A stretch of 64,000 nucleotides of DNA, from NCBI GenBank assembly GCA_937924335.1, contig CALDWW010000011.1:1-64000 (forward strand), given 5' to 3'. The notes beneath the pieces were generated by a model. It was not told the origin of the DNA. It was given only the letters and a program-made list of their open reading frames with translations, and did no database searches. Both the position numbers and the translations under genes were made by a program. Source of the DNA: an uncultured Gammaproteobacteria bacterium. GTDB taxonomy: Bacteria; Pseudomonadota; Gammaproteobacteria; Steroidobacterales; XN24. The number at the start of each line of letters is the position of its first letter. Positions within the stretch are counted from its first letter, which is position 1. Of this stretch, positions 1-10,211 are shown piece after piece.

Positions 1-228
1 GCGCGAGGTCGTCCGGCCCACGAGCGGGTCATCCGCACGTTGCTCAAGTGGGGCGTGGTCGTCGACGAAGCGTTCTTCCTCGGTGGCGTGCCCAAGACCG
101 AGTTCCTCGCCGCCTTCCGACCCAACATCTTCTTCGACGACCAGGCGGTGCACTGCGAGCGTGCTGCCGCGGCTGTGCCCACGGGGCGTGTGCCGTTCCC
201 GACGCCGGTAGCCGCCGGCGACAAGTAG
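1..228 (+). CDS. 5'-nucleotidase, C-terminal fragment (5' end outside window)
   Basis: The frame is open from the first base and ends at a TAG at 226-228, so this is the last 75 residues of a gene that starts upstream. The peptide reads PAHERVIRTLLKWGVVVDEA, then a FFLGG motif, PKTEFL and NIFFDDQ. This pattern is typical of the C-terminus of bacterial cytosolic 5'-nucleotidases of the 5_nucleotid family, which dephosphorylate nucleoside monophosphates. The FFDDQ acidic motif fits the HAD-like core. The catalytic N-terminal half cannot be seen, so substrate preference is unknown. The cupin gene follows 38 bp downstream on the same strand and may be co-transcribed. Confidence 0.75.
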   Translation, partial: ARGRPAHERVIRTLLKWGVVVDEAFFLGGVPKTEFLAAFRPNIFFDDQAVHCERAAAAVPTGRVPFPTPVAAGDK

Positions 229-266
229 TTTTCGATCGGGTGCCGCATCGCGCCCGGGAGCCTGCC

Positions 267-776
267 ATGAGCGATTCTCCCTATCTCATCCGCCGCGATA
301 AGGTCAGCAAGGCGCGTCGTCGCTTCCGCCACCCGTGGAACCCGGAGTCGGAGGTCGTGTTCAGCCAGCTTGCCCCGCTCACGGGCCTGAAGCGGACCGG
401 CGTCACGCTGGTTAGCCTCCCGCCCGGCAAGGAGTCGTTCGTCGCCCACATGCATCACCGGGAGGAGGAGTGGGTCTACATCCTCTCGGGAAACGCTACG
501 GCCGAGATCGGTGACGTTCACTACCCGGTCGGCGCCGGCGACTTCATGGGCTTCCCGCCCGGCACCGTGGCGCACAACCTGAAGAACACCGGTGACGAGA
601 CGCTGGTGTACCTGATGGGCGGCGAGACCATGGAGCACGAGATCGCCGACTTCCCGGGACTCGGGCGGCGCATGGTCAGGCACGGCGAGACCATGGAGAT
701 ATACGACCTGGCAGACGGCCGGCCGATGGATTCGTTTGCCCTGGAGGAGGTCGGGGGAGAAGAGGCCCCGGATTGA
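267..776 (+). CDS. Cupin-domain protein, 169 aa
   Basis: This is a small cytosolic protein with one cupin-2 beta-barrel. The first metal-binding motif is visible around residues 60-80 (HMHHREEEWVYILSG), followed by GAGDFMGFPPGTVAHNLKN, the second half with its conserved Pro and His. Such proteins bind a divalent metal and may be isomerases, dioxygenases or sugar-binding proteins; nothing here fixes the substrate. The ATG at 267 is preferred to upstream starts in the same frame because the family fold begins soon after it and a GGGAG lies just upstream. It follows the 5'-nucleotidase fragment closely. No signal peptide or membrane segment is present. Confidence 0.75.
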   Translation: MSDSPYLIRRDKVSKARRRFRHPWNPESEVVFSQLAPLTGLKRTGVTLVSLPPGKESFVAHMHHREEEWVYILSGNATAEIGDVHYPVGAGDFMGFPPGTVAHNLKNTGDETLVYLMGGETMEHEIADFPGLGRRMVRHGETMEIYDLADGRPMDSFALEEVGGEEAPD

Positions 777-956
777 TCCGACCCGGCAACGGATCGCGAG
801 TCCGTGGTCGAGCGCATTCGGTGTTATGGTCCAAACCATTTGGGGTCCACCGACGAACGGGTTAAAAGGGCCGTGCCGCTACGGCATCATGTCCGACTCA
901 TGCCAGTTGGGGGCGGATCGTCCTCGCGCTGCCAGATCTGCCAATTCGGAGAAGAC

Positions 957-2681
957 GTGAACAACATCCGAAACATCCACCAGCTGCTGGTCACCACGGT
1001 AGCTGCTCTCACCAGTCTTGGGATCGCCACTATGTCTATTGCTGCCGACCGACTCACCGACAAGGCCTTCACGACCCGCTCGGAGGTGATCGCGCCCCAC
1101 GGCATGGCCGCGACCAGCCAGCCGCTGGCCACCCAGATCGCGCTGGACATCCTCAAGGCCGGCGGCAGCGCCGCGGATGCCGCCATCGCTGCCAACGCGG
1201 CGCTGGGCCTGATGGAGCCGGTGGGCAGCGGCATCGGCGGCGACCTGTTCGCCATCGTCTGGGATGCGGACAAGAAGGAACTCGCCGGCCTCAACGCCAG
1301 CGGCCGTTCGCCGAAGTCGTTGACTCTCGAGCATCTGAAGTCGCTGGGCCTGGAGAAGATCCCCGCCCTTGGCCCGCTGCCGGTCAGCGTTCCCGGCGCG
1401 GTGGACGGCTGGTTCGAACTGCACCAGCGCTACGGCAAGCTGCCCATGTCCGAAGTGCTGGCGCCTGCCATCCGCTATGCGCGCGAGGGCTTCCCGCTGT
1501 CGGAGGTCATCGCCTTCTACTGGGGCCGCAACGCACAGAATCTCAAGGACTACGCGGGATTCGCCGAAGTGTACATGCCCGGCGGCAAGGCGCCGGTGAA
1601 GGGCGAGATGTTCCGCAACCCGCGCCTGGCCGATACCTACGAGCGGCTCGGCAAGGAAGGCCGCGACGTCTTCTACTCCGGCGACATGGCGCGGGCCATC
1701 GCAGACTACATGGCCGAGAACGAGGGCTTCCTGTCATACGAGGACATGGCGTCTCACACCTCCGAGTGGATCGATCCCGTCTCGACCAACTACCGCGGCT
1801 ATGACGTCTGGGAACTGCCGCCCAACGGCCAGGGCATCGCCGCGCTGCAGATCCTCAACGTGCTGGAGGGTTACGACATCGCCGCCATGGGCTTCGGCAG
1901 TCCCGAGTACGTGCATGCCTTCGTCGAGGCCAAGAAGCTGGCCTTCGAGGACCGCGCCCGCTTCTACGCCGACATGGACTTTTACGACGTCCCGGTCGCG
2001 AAGCTGATCTCGAAGGAATACGCGGAGGAGCGCCGCAAGCTGATCGACCCCGACCGTGCGGCGCGATCCTATCCCGCCGGTGATGCGGCGATCGAGCACG
2101 GCGACACGATCTACCTGACCACCGCGGACGCCGACGGCAACATGGTGTCGCTGATCCAGAGCAACTTCCGCGGCATGGGTTCGGGCATGACGCCGGGCGG
2201 GCTCGGCTTCATCCTGCAGGACCGCGGCGAGTTGTTCTCGCTGACCGAGGGCCATCCGAACGTCTACGAGCCGGGCAAACGCCCGTTCCACACCATCATC
2301 CCCGCGTTCGTCACCAGGGACGGCAAGCCGCACATGAGCTTCGGCGTCATGGGCGGTGCCATGCAGCCCCAGGGCCATGCCCAGATCATCGTCAACATGA
2401 TCGACTTCGGCATGAACCTGCAGGAGGCCGGCGACGCGCCGCGGATCCGCCACACCGGCTCCAGCCAGCCCACCGACCAGGTCATGAAGGACGGGGGCAC
2501 CGTCTATCTCGAACGCGGCTATTCCCTGGAGACGGTCAACGCCCTGAAGCAAAAACGCCACCGGATCGGCGTGGACATGGGCGGTTACGGCGGCTACCAG
2601 GCGATCATGCGCGACCACGAGCAGGGCGTGTATTACGGCGCGTCCGAATCCCGCAAGGACGGGCACGCAGCCGGTTACTAG
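957..2681 (+). CDS. ggt: Gamma-glutamyltransferase (glutathione hydrolase), exported precursor
   Basis: This Ntn-hydrolase cleaves the gamma-glutamyl bond of glutathione and related compounds after splitting itself into two subunits. I place the start at GTG 957 because GGAGAA lies at good spacing before it and the next residues form a signal peptide (NNIRNIHQ, then a hydrophobic run to about residue 26, ending SIAA). The product is then periplasmic and 574 aa long, close to the E. coli enzyme. The autoprocessing and nucleophilic Thr is Thr384 in EHGDTIYLTT. The N-terminal GGSAADAAIAANAALGLMEP block and the C-terminal GVMGGAMQPQGHAQ motif are typical. The latter resembles the YwrD/acylase-like branch more than classical GGT, so substrate choice could differ. 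Confidence 0.88.
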   Translation: MNNIRNIHQLLVTTVAALTSLGIATMSIAADRLTDKAFTTRSEVIAPHGMAATSQPLATQIALDILKAGGSAADAAIAANAALGLMEPVGSGIGGDLFAIVWDADKKELAGLNASGRSPKSLTLEHLKSLGLEKIPALGPLPVSVPGAVDGWFELHQRYGKLPMSEVLAPAIRYAREGFPLSEVIAFYWGRNAQNLKDYAGFAEVYMPGGKAPVKGEMFRNPRLADTYERLGKEGRDVFYSGDMARAIADYMAENEGFLSYEDMASHTSEWIDPVSTNYRGYDVWELPPNGQGIAALQILNVLEGYDIAAMGFGSPEYVHAFVEAKKLAFEDRARFYADMDFYDVPVAKLISKEYAEERRKLIDPDRAARSYPAGDAAIEHGDTIYLTTADADGNMVSLIQSNFRGMGSGMTPGGLGFILQDRGELFSLTEGHPNVYEPGKRPFHTIIPAFVTRDGKPHMSFGVMGGAMQPQGHAQIIVNMIDFGMNLQEAGDAPRIRHTGSSQPTDQVMKDGGTVYLERGYSLETVNALKQKRHRIGVDMGGYGGYQAIMRDHEQGVYYGASESRKDGHAAGY

Positions 2682-2714
2682 GGCCAGGGCGCGCGCCGCG
2701 CGCGGCGGCTGGCC
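2682..2714 (+). terminator. GC-rich hairpin after ggt
   Basis: Directly after the ggt stop codon, GGCCAG (2682-2687) can pair with CTGGCC (2709-2714) around an alternating GC inner segment. There is no clear T-run after it, so a factor-independent terminator is only possible, not shown. Confidence 0.3.
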
Positions 2715-2789
2715 GGATTTCCGGATACACTCAGGCTCACTCCCGCCGGGCCGTGACCCGGCGCGTCACACCAATCAGGGGGTGGGTCA

Positions 2790-3359
2790 ATGAAGAAGCT
2801 GATTGCGGGCAGCCTGCTGGCTGCCGTCGCCATGTTCATCTTTGGTGCGGTCTACTGGAGCAGTCCCGTCCTGCAAGCGGGCGCCAGGGATATCGGTGAC
2901 GACGCCGCCGTTCAGGCAGTCCTGCGGCAGACGTTCCCGGAGACCGGACTCTACTGGGTCCCCGGCAACGACCTCTATGCCGAGGACGCCGAGCTCTATA
3001 CGCGCCTGCACGAGGCGGGCCCGGTCGCGATGATCAACATCACCCAGAGCCCGGGGGCACCCATGGGCGCCAAAACCTTCATCTTCGGGTTCCTGCACGA
3101 GTGGGTCGTGTGTTTCCTTATCGGTCTGTTGCTGGTGATGGTCTCGCCAGCACTGGCCAGCTACGGGGCGCGCGTCGGCTTCGTCACGTTCACGGGTCTG
3201 ACGATGGCGGTGTTCGTCGATCTCGGTGCGGTCATCTGGTGGCGGATGCCGCTGGCCTTCCAGCTGGTCGACGGCTTGTACAACGTCGTGGCCTGGATGC
3301 TGGCCGGCCTGGTACTGGCGCGCTTCGTGCCGGGCAAGGACGCGACCGCGGTGACCTGA
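2790..3359 (+). CDS. Putative inner-membrane protein, 189 aa, function unknown
   Basis: I do not recognise this protein. It begins with a Lys-Lys n-region and a hydrophobic helix (residues 3-25), then an approximately 65-residue soluble, probably periplasmic stretch (GARDIGDD...AMINITQSPG). Three more hydrophobic helices follow, at about 92-116, 120-148 and 158-183. This gives four predicted membrane segments with a short polar C-terminus. A GGGGGTGGG purine stretch precedes the ATG. It sits between ggt and the convergent uvrA gene and seems to be transcribed alone. The name is limited to membrane protein. Confidence 0.7.
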   Translation: MKKLIAGSLLAAVAMFIFGAVYWSSPVLQAGARDIGDDAAVQAVLRQTFPETGLYWVPGNDLYAEDAELYTRLHEAGPVAMINITQSPGAPMGAKTFIFGFLHEWVVCFLIGLLLVMVSPALASYGARVGFVTFTGLTMAVFVDLGAVIWWRMPLAFQLVDGLYNVVAWMLAGLVLARFVPGKDATAVT

Positions 3360-3521
3360 TCCCGGTGCTGCAGCCGTATCCTGGCCACAACGCCGCGGTC
3401 AGGGCTGTTTCGACGAAGACAACCGCCCGGAAGCAGACCGATGCGCGGGGTGGCCCGGCCATTGCCAGTGGCCGGCCGGGTGCTGCCCGTCATGGCAGGG
3501 GCTACGAGCGGTCCCTGAAGG

Positions 3522-6383
3522 TCAGGCGCGACGGCGTTCGGAGTCCTGCTTGGGCCCATCCCGCTCCAGCAGCCTCGCAAGGAACTGTCCGGTATAGGAC
3601 TCGGCCCGGGAGGCCACGTGTTCCGGCGTGCCCTCTGCCACGACACGGCCGCCCCCGTCGCCGCCTTCCGGACCCAGATCGATGATCCAGTCTGCCGTCT
3701 TGATGACGTCGAGGTTGTGTTCGATGACGACGATGGTATTGCCGTGATCACGCAGGCGATGAAGCACGTGCAGCAGCTGGGCGATATCGTGGAAGTGTAG
3801 TCCGGTCGTCGGCTCATCGAGAATGTAGAGGGTCTTGCCGGTATCCCGCTTGGAGAGTTCCTTCGCCAGCTTGACGCGCTGCGCCTCACCGCCGGACAGG
3901 GTCGTTGCATTCTGACCCAGACGGACATAGGCGAGACCGACGTCCATGAGTGTCTGTAGCTTGCGCTTGATGACCGGCACATTGGCGAAGAACTCCAACG
4001 CGTATTCCACCGTCATGTCGAGGACTTCGTGGATGTTGCTTCCCTTGTAGCGGATCTCCAGGGTCTCGCGGTTGTAGCGCTTGCCCTTGCAGACATCGCA
4101 GGCGACATAGACGTCTGGCAGAAAGTGCATTTCGACCTTGATGACGCCATCACCTTGACACGCCTCGCAGCGACCGCCCTTGACGTTGAAGCTGAATCGC
4201 CCTGGCTTGTAGCCACGGCTGCGCGCCTCGGCGGTACCCGAGAACAACTCGCGGATCGGCGTGAAGAGACCACTATAGGTGGCGGGATTCGACCGCGGAG
4301 TCCTGCCGATCGGGCTCTGGCTGATATCGATGACCTTGTCTACCAGGTTCAGGCCGTCTATGCCCTCGTGGTGTGCCGGCGACGTAGCCGCGCCGTTCAG
4401 CTCGGCGGCGGCCGCCATGTAGAGCGTGTCATTGATCAGGGTCGATTTGCCGGAACCCGAGACACCGGTGACACATGTCATGAGCCCGAGGGGGACCTCG
4501 ACATCGAGACTGCAAAGATTATTGCCGCGGGCGCCGCGGATCACGATACGGCGATCGTCGTCCCTCGGTGTCCGTTCAGACGGCAGCTCGATACGCCGGC
4601 GTCCCGAGAGGTACTGGCCGGTCAGCGAAGAGGCGTCCGCCTTGACTTCGGATGGTGTGCCCTGGGCGACGATCCGGCCGCCATGTACGCCTGCACCGGG
4701 TCCGATATCGATCACGTGATCGGCCGTATCGATGGCCTCCTCGTCGTGTTCCACGACGATCACCGTGTTACCGAGATCGCGCAGGTGAAGCAGCGTGCTC
4801 AGCAGTCTGCGATTGTCTCTTTGATGCAGTCCGATCGACGGTTCGTCGAGGATATACATGACGCCCACCAGGCCGGAGCCGATCTGGCTGGCCAGGCGGA
4901 TTCGCTGGGCCTCGCCGCCTGACAGGGTCTCGGCACTGCGATCCAGCGACAGGTAGTCGAGCCCGACGTCTACCAGGAATTTCAGGCGATCGCCGATCTC
5001 CTTGACGATCTTGTTCGCGATCTCGCCACGCCAGCCGGGCAGAGCGAGTTCCTCGAAAAATGTCCGCGCCCGGCCGACGGACATCGAGGTGATCTCAGGC
5101 ACGCTGAGTTCGTTGACGAATACGTTCCGCGCACCCTCGTTCAGTCGCGTGCCGTCGCATTTGGGGCAGGGCTGCATACTCAGATACTTGGCGAGTTCCT
5201 CACGGACCGTATTCGATTCCGTCTCCCGGTAGCGCCGCTCCATGTTGGGGATGATCCCCTCGAAGCGGTGCTTGCGTTTCATGGTCCCGCCGCGACCGTC
5301 CAGGTAGGCGAACTCGATGATCTCGTCGCCGCTCCCGTAGAGGATCTTCTTGCGCAGGGACCTGGACAGATCCTGGAAGGGCTGCTCGATGTCGAAACCA
5401 TAATGATCAGCGAGGCACTGGATCAGCTGGAAATAGTAGGTATTTCGCCGGTCCCAGCCGCGGATGGCCCCTCCGGCCAGGCTCAGGTGCTGCTGTGACG
5501 CGACACGCCCGGGATCGAAGAACTGCTGAACGCCCAGGCCGTCGCAGGTATGACAGGCGCCGGCCGGGTTATTGAACGAAAACATCCGCGGCTCGAGTTC
5601 CGGAATGCTGTAGCCACAGACCGGACAGGCGAACTGATCGGAGAACAGTAGTTCTTCTTTCTCGGGCTCGTCCATGAAGGCAATCGTGGCGATGCCTTCG
5701 GCAAGGCGCAGCGCCGTCTCGAAGGACTCGGCCAGCCGCAGTGCCATATCGTCGCGTACCCGGAATCGGTCCACGACGGCTTCGATCGTGTGCTTGCGGT
5801 GCAGATCGAGGTCCGGTGGATCGTCGAGTTCGTAGACCTCACCGTCGATCCGCGCCCGGATGAAGCCCTGGGTGCGTAGCTCGGTGATCAGGTTGTGGTG
5901 CTCGCCCTTGCGGTTGCGGATGATCGGCGCGAGCAGCATCAGGCGGGTGCCCTCCGGCAGTGCCAGCGCCTGGTCGACCATCTGGCTGACGGTCTGCGCC
6001 TCGAGTTCCTCGTGATGCGTCGGGCAGCGTGGCGTGCCGGCGCGAGCGAAGAGCAGACGAAGATAGTCATAGATCTCCGTGACCGTGCCCACGGTGGACC
6101 GCGGATTGTGCGACGTCGATTTCTGCTCGATCGAGATGGCCGGTGACAGACCCTCGATCGCGTCTACATCGGGCTTCTCCATCATCGACAGGAACTGTCG
6201 CGCATAGGCAGACAGGGACTCGACGTAGCGGCGCTGGCCTTCCGCGTAGACCGTGTCGAATGCCAGTGAGGATTTCCCCGAGCCGGATAACCCTGTAATG
6301 ACGATGAGCTTGTCCCTGGGAAGATCCAGGTCGACATTCTGCAGATTATGGGTGCGGGCGCCCCGAATGCGGATCGAATCCAT
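3522..6383 (-). CDS. uvrA: UvrABC excision nuclease subunit A
   Basis: UvrA is the damage-scanning ABC ATPase of nucleotide excision repair; it loads UvrB on lesions. At 953 aa it is close to the 940 aa E. coli protein. It shows the start [20 protein letters not shown], the first Walker [13 protein letters not shown] near residue 33, a zinc module with CPVCG and CHTCDGLG, and the signature [13 protein letters not shown]. The second Walker A is [10 protein letters not shown], and a second zinc finger (CEACQGDG...[10 protein letters not shown]) and a second signature [13 protein letters not shown] follow. It is divergent from ssb, as in E. coli. No obvious LexA box (CTGT-N8-ACAG) is visible in the shared 176-bp region, so SOS control cannot be inferred. 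Confidence 0.98.
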   Translation of the reverse strand: MDSIRIRGARTHNLQNVDLDLPRDKLIVITGLSGSGKSSLAFDTVYAEGQRRYVESLSAYARQFLSMMEKPDVDAIEGLSPAISIEQKSTSHNPRSTVGTVTEIYDYLRLLFARAGTPRCPTHHEELEAQTVSQMVDQALALPEGTRLMLLAPIIRNRKGEHHNLITELRTQGFIRARIDGEVYELDDPPDLDLHRKHTIEAVVDRFRVRDDMALRLAESFETALRLAEGIATIAFMDEPEKEELLFSDQFACPVCGYSIPELEPRMFSFNNPAGACHTCDGLGVQQFFDPGRVASQQHLSLAGGAIRGWDRRNTYYFQLIQCLADHYGFDIEQPFQDLSRSLRKKILYGSGDEIIEFAYLDGRGGTMKRKHRFEGIIPNMERRYRETESNTVREELAKYLSMQPCPKCDGTRLNEGARNVFVNELSVPEITSMSVGRARTFFEELALPGWRGEIANKIVKEIGDRLKFLVDVGLDYLSLDRSAETLSGGEAQRIRLASQIGSGLVGVMYILDEPSIGLHQRDNRRLLSTLLHLRDLGNTVIVVEHDEEAIDTADHVIDIGPGAGVHGGRIVAQGTPSEVKADASSLTGQYLSGRRRIELPSERTPRDDDRRIVIRGARGNNLCSLDVEVPLGLMTCVTGVSGSGKSTLINDTLYMAAAAELNGAATSPAHHEGIDGLNLVDKVIDISQSPIGRTPRSNPATYSGLFTPIRELFSGTAEARSRGYKPGRFSFNVKGGRCEACQGDGVIKVEMHFLPDVYVACDVCKGKRYNRETLEIRYKGSNIHEVLDMTVEYALEFFANVPVIKRKLQTLMDVGLAYVRLGQNATTLSGGEAQRVKLAKELSKRDTGKTLYILDEPTTGLHFHDIAQLLHVLHRLRDHGNTIVVIEHNLDVIKTADWIIDLGPEGGDGGGRVVAEGTPEHVASRAESYTGQFLARLLERDGPKQDSERRRA

Positions 6384-6489
6384 GCTTATCGCCGTCTCGA
6401 GCGTAATCGCTAACTATACCCCCAATGATTCGGCCTAGCCAAAGGCATGGATGCGAGCGGATACAAGACCCAGATTCAAGCGTTCCGGG

Positions 6490-6518
6490 GTGAGTTTTGG
6501 GGGTGGTCGGGGTACAAT
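6490..6518 (+). promoter_or_regulatory. Candidate sigma-70 promoter of ssb
   Basis: A near-consensus -10 box TACAAT is at 6513-6518, about 41 bp before the ssb ATG. The -35 at 17-bp spacing (GTGAGT, 6490-6495) is weak, so only the -10 is persuasive. Confidence 0.4.
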
Positions 6519-6559
6519 GGAGCGCTTAACTTCAGGCAACTCAAAGTGCAGGAGCTACC

Positions 6560-7000
6560 ATGGCTCGCGGTATCAACAAAGTCATCCTCGTCGGAAATCT
6601 GGGTGCGGATCCGGAGACCCGTTACACGCCCAGCGGCAGTGCGGTCACGAAAATTCGTATCGCCACATCCGAGTCCTGGAAGGATAAGCAGAGCGGCGAG
6701 CGGCAGGAACGGACCGAATGGCACAAGGTGGTCTTCTTCGGTCGCCTGGCGGAGATATCCGGGGAGTATCTGAAGAAAGGCTCCCAGGTGTACATCGAGG
6801 GCAGCCTGCGGACCGACAAATGGCAGGACCAGTCCGGCCAGGATCGCTACACGACCGAGATCGTCGCCAACGAGATGCAGATGCTCGGTGGACGGCCGGG
6901 CGCCGGCGCGCCGGCGATGGGCGGCGGACAGCGCGCCTCCAGTGCGCCGCAGCCGCAAGCGGCAGCGGAGCCGGTGCTGGACGACGACATCCCCTTCTAG
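6560..7000 (+). CDS. ssb: Single-stranded DNA-binding protein
   Basis: SSB coats single-stranded DNA in replication, recombination and repair. The OB fold occupies residues 1-110 ([20 protein letters not shown], then a [12 protein letters not shown] strand and [13 protein letters not shown]). A Gly/Ala/Pro/Gln-rich flexible linker follows, then the acidic tip DDDIPF, which docks partner proteins. At 146 aa it is somewhat shorter than the E. coli protein (178 aa) because the linker is short. GGAG lies 6 bp before the ATG. The gene is divergent from uvrA, a typical gammaproteobacterial pairing. Confidence 0.97.
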   Translation: MARGINKVILVGNLGADPETRYTPSGSAVTKIRIATSESWKDKQSGERQERTEWHKVVFFGRLAEISGEYLKKGSQVYIEGSLRTDKWQDQSGQDRYTTEIVANEMQMLGGRPGAGAPAMGGGQRASSAPQPQAAAEPVLDDDIPF

Positions 7001-7029
7001 CGTCCTTACGAGAGAATTCATAAACACTT

Positions 7030-7070
7030 GCCGTGACTCGGGAACGCCGGGCCACGGCGTTTGATATTTG
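7030..7070 (+). terminator. Likely terminator after ssb
   Basis: GCCGTG (7030-7035) pairs with CACGGC (7053-7058), and inside it CTCGG pairs with CCGGG around a GAACG loop, giving about 11 bp. GTTTGATATTT follows, a moderate T-rich tail. It lies between ssb and the sulfurylase gene, with its tail next to that gene's ribosome-binding site. Confidence 0.5.
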
Positions 7071-7079
7071 GAGTTTGTC

Positions 7080-8810
7080 ATGCCGACCAGAGAGATTACG
7101 CAGGAACTGATCAGGCCCCACGGCGGCCTGCTTGTGGACCTGTACCTGCCGCCGGACGAGACCGAACTGGAGCGCGCCAAGGCCCGCGATCTTCAATCCT
7201 GGGACCTGACGCCGCGGCAGCTTTGTGACATCGAGCTGTTGTTGAATGGCGCGTTCTCGCCGCTCACCGGATTCCTTACGCAGGCCGACTACGACCGGGT
7301 CGTCGAGTCGATGCGTCTGGGGGACGGTACTTTGTGGCCGATGCCCGTCACGCTCGACGTCTCGGAGGCTTTTGCCGAGACATTGTCGGCAGGGCAGGAG
7401 ATCGCGTTGCGCGACCAGGAGGGCGTGTTGATCGCCACCCTGTCGGTCGAGGACGTGTGGACGCCGGACAAGGCGCTCGAGGCCCGCGGCGTGTTCGGCA
7501 CCGAGGATGCGACCCACCCTGGTGTCCATTACCTGATGCATCAGGCCCATCCGGTCTACGTCGGCGGCAGCCTGCGCGGGGTCGAGTCACCGATCCACTA
7601 CGATTTTCGTCATCTCCGCGACACTCCGGCAGAATTGCGGACACGCTTCGCGAAACTGGGCTGGCGCAAGATCGTCGCCTTCCAGACGCGCAATCCGATG
7701 CATCGGGCCCACCAGGAGCTGACCTTCCGGGCCGCTCGCGAAGTCGAGGCCAACCTGCTGATCCAGCCGGTCGTCGGGATGACCAAACCCGGTGACGTGG
7801 ATCATTTCACTCGCGTGCGCTGCTACGAGCATCTGCTCGGACACTATCCGGAACAGACTACGGCCCTGAGCCTGCTGCCGCTGGCCATGCGCATGGCCGG
7901 TCCACGCGAGGCCCTGTGGCATGCGCTGATTCGCAAGAATCACGGTTGCACCCATTTCATCGTCGGCCGCGACCACGCCGGCCCCGGCAAGGACAGTCAG
8001 GGCAACGACTTCTATGGGCCCTACGACGCCCAGGAGATGATGAAGGAGTACAAGGACGAGATCGGCATCGAGATGGTGCCTTTCCAGATGGTGGTCTACG
8101 TCGAGGATCGCGCTCAGTACGTGCCCGTGGACGAGACGCGCGAGGGCGAGAGCGTGCTCAACATCTCCGGCACCGAGTTCCGACGACGGCTCCAGGAAGG
8201 TCTGGAGATCCCGCACTGGTTCTCCTATCCGAATGTCATCCAGGAGCTGCGCAAGACGCATCCGCCACGACACAGGCAGGGCTTCACGATCTTCTTCACT
8301 GGCCTGTCCGGATCCGGCAAGTCGACAATCGCCAACGCCCTCATGGTCAAGCTGATGGAGCTGGGCGGACGGCGTGTCACGCTCCTCGATGGAGATGTGG
8401 TCCGCCAGAATCTGTCCAGTGAGCTAGGGTTCTCGCGGGAGCACAGGGACCTCAATATCCTGCGTATCGGTTATGTCGCTAGCGAGATCTCGAAGAACGG
8501 CGGCATCGCGATCTGTGCGCCTATCGCCCCGTATACGGCAACCCGGCGGACCGTGCGGGACAGTATCGAAACCGTTGGCGGCTTCGTCGAGATCCACGTG
8601 GCCACACCGATCGAGACCTGCGAAGAACGGGACCGGAAGGGTCTCTACGCGAAGGCACGGGCCGGGATCATCAAGGAGTTCACCGGCATCAGTGATCCCT
8701 ATGAGGCGCCTGAGTCGCCCGAGATGGTGATCGACACGCGTGAGGTTACGCCCGATCAGGCGGCTCACAGGATCATCGTCAAGCTGGAAAGCCTGGGATA
8801 TATCCGCTAG
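7080..8810 (+). CDS. Bifunctional sulfate adenylyltransferase / adenylylsulfate kinase
   Basis: This fused enzyme makes APS from sulfate and ATP, then phosphorylates it to PAPS. The N-terminal 390 residues are a Sat-type ATP sulfurylase: a PUA-like lead, then the active-site motifs QTRNPMHRAH near residue 202 and GRDHAGPG near 295. The last 170 residues are an APS kinase with an intact P-loop GLSGSGKST near 408 and the conserved DGDVVRQNLSSELGF. The kinase P-loop is intact, unlike the C-terminal domain of fungal sulfurylases, so both activities are expected. I use ATG 7080 (TTTGGAG upstream) rather than a TTG 12 bp earlier. No cysH, cysIJ or cysN neighbour is present. The PAPS could feed assimilation or the sulfotransferase at 58.8 kb, which is inference. 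Confidence 0.93.
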   Translation: MPTREITQELIRPHGGLLVDLYLPPDETELERAKARDLQSWDLTPRQLCDIELLLNGAFSPLTGFLTQADYDRVVESMRLGDGTLWPMPVTLDVSEAFAETLSAGQEIALRDQEGVLIATLSVEDVWTPDKALEARGVFGTEDATHPGVHYLMHQAHPVYVGGSLRGVESPIHYDFRHLRDTPAELRTRFAKLGWRKIVAFQTRNPMHRAHQELTFRAAREVEANLLIQPVVGMTKPGDVDHFTRVRCYEHLLGHYPEQTTALSLLPLAMRMAGPREALWHALIRKNHGCTHFIVGRDHAGPGKDSQGNDFYGPYDAQEMMKEYKDEIGIEMVPFQMVVYVEDRAQYVPVDETREGESVLNISGTEFRRRLQEGLEIPHWFSYPNVIQELRKTHPPRHRQGFTIFFTGLSGSGKSTIANALMVKLMELGGRRVTLLDGDVVRQNLSSELGFSREHRDLNILRIGYVASEISKNGGIAICAPIAPYTATRRTVRDSIETVGGFVEIHVATPIETCEERDRKGLYAKARAGIIKEFTGISDPYEAPESPEMVIDTREVTPDQAAHRIIVKLESLGYIR

Positions 8811-8870
8811 GGATTGTGGCGAGAGACGATCGCGACGAGTAACGTGTCCGTCTACAAAGAAAAGAGATCT

Positions 8871-10211
8871 ATGCCCGGAAAACTGTTCATCAAGACCTTC
8901 GGCTGTCAGATGAATGAGTACGATTCCGCCAAGATGGCGGACGTGCTGCGGGATTCGCACGGCATGGATGTGGCCTCCTCCCCGGAGGAGGCTGACGTCC
9001 TTCTGCTCAACACCTGCTCGATCCGGGAGAAGGCCCAGGAGAAGGTATTCTCTCTGCTGGGGCGCTGGAAACAGCTGAAAGCAGCACGACCCGATATCGT
9101 TATCGGCGTGGGAGGTTGCGTGGCAAGCCAGGAGGGCGATGCGGTTATCCGTCGGGCCCCCCAGGTCGACATGGTTTTCGGGCCCCAGACGCTGCATCGA
9201 CTTCCCGGGATGATCGACGAGATCCGGGGGCGAGGCGTGCCGGTTGTCGACGTGTCATTCCCGGAGATCGAGAAATTCGATCGACTCCCCGCACCGCGGG
9301 CCGATGGTCCCAGCGCCTTCGTCTCCATCATGGAAGGCTGCAGCAAGTATTGCAGTTTCTGTGTCGTCCCTTATACGCGCGGCGAGGAGATCAGCCGGCC
9401 ATTCGACGATGTGGTCGCCGAGGTCGTCAGGCTCGCGGAACAGGGCGTGAGCGAGATCACGCTCCTCGGACAGAACGTTAATGCCTACCGCGGGCCCATG
9501 CACGATGGGACGCAATGCGATCTCGGACACCTCATCAGATTCGTGGCTGCGGTTGAAGGCGTCGAGCGCATCCGTTTTACGACATCACACCCCGTGGAGT
9601 TCTCCGACAGCCTGGTGGCAGCCTATGCGGACGTCCGCGAGCTGGCCGGTTTCCTGCACCTGCCTGTGCAAAGCGGTTCCGATCGGATTCTCTCCCTGAT
9701 GAAGCGCGGGCATACGACGCTAGAGTACAAGCAGAAGATCCGCAAGCTGCGCGAGGCCCGCCCGGATATCAGCCTCTCATCGGACTTCATCGTCGGCTTT
9801 CCAGGGGAGACCGACCGCGACTTCGAGGACACGATGAACCTGATCGCCGAGATCGGCTTCGATCAATCCTTCAGTTTTGTCTACAGCCGCCGGCCCGGTA
9901 CGCCAGCGGCCTCCCTGCCGGACGATGTTCCCATGGAGAAGAAGCAGGAGCGTCTCTACTTGCTGCAGGCCAGAATCGGCCAGCAGGCGATGTCGATAAG
10001 CGAGGGCATGGTGGGGTCGGTTCAGCGTGTGCTTGTCGAGCGGCCCAGCAAGAAAGATGCCCGTCAGCTGGCCGGGCGAACGGAGAACATGCGCTGGGTC
10101 AATTTCGACGGCCCCGATTCCCTGATCGGACAGTTCGTGGATGTACGCATTACCGAGGCCCTGCCGAATTCTCTGCGCGGTCGCATAGCAGATGCCAGTC
10201 GTGCCGCCTGA
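8871..10211 (+). CDS. miaB: tRNA-2-methylthio-N6-isopentenyladenosine synthase
   Basis: MiaB is a radical-SAM methylthiotransferase that modifies i6A37 of tRNAs. The N-terminal domain has the three cluster cysteines in [19 protein letters not shown] and GGCVASQEG. The radical-SAM motif is [15 protein letters not shown], followed by the EI(S/L)LLGQNVNAY region and [15 protein letters not shown] domain closes the protein. It is 446 aa from the ATG at 8871, where homologous sequence ([13 protein letters not shown]) begins; longer starts in frame lack family similarity. The 3' end overlaps ybeZ by 20 bp, the start of the miaB-ybeZ-ybeY-ybeX-lnt run also seen in E. coli. Confidence 0.97.
   Translation: MPGKLFIKTFGCQMNEYDSAKMADVLRDSHGMDVASSPEEADVLLLNTCSIREKAQEKVFSLLGRWKQLKAARPDIVIGVGGCVASQEGDAVIRRAPQVDMVFGPQTLHRLPGMIDEIRGRGVPVVDVSFPEIEKFDRLPAPRADGPSAFVSIMEGCSKYCSFCVVPYTRGEEISRPFDDVVAEVVRLAEQGVSEITLLGQNVNAYRGPMHDGTQCDLGHLIRFVAAVEGVERIRFTTSHPVEFSDSLVAAYADVRELAGFLHLPVQSGSDRILSLMKRGHTTLEYKQKIRKLREARPDISLSSDFIVGFPGETDRDFEDTMNLIAEIGFDQSFSFVYSRRPGTPAASLPDDVPMEKKQERLYLLQARIGQQAMSISEGMVGSVQRVLVERPSKKDARQLAGRTENMRWVNFDGPDSLIGQFVDVRITEALPNSLRGRIADASRAA

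Noticed and set aside
1734..2666. Minus-strand open frame (310 aa) opposite ggt
   Set aside because: It overlaps the conserved catalytic half of the gamma-glutamyltransferase and has no family-like sequence.
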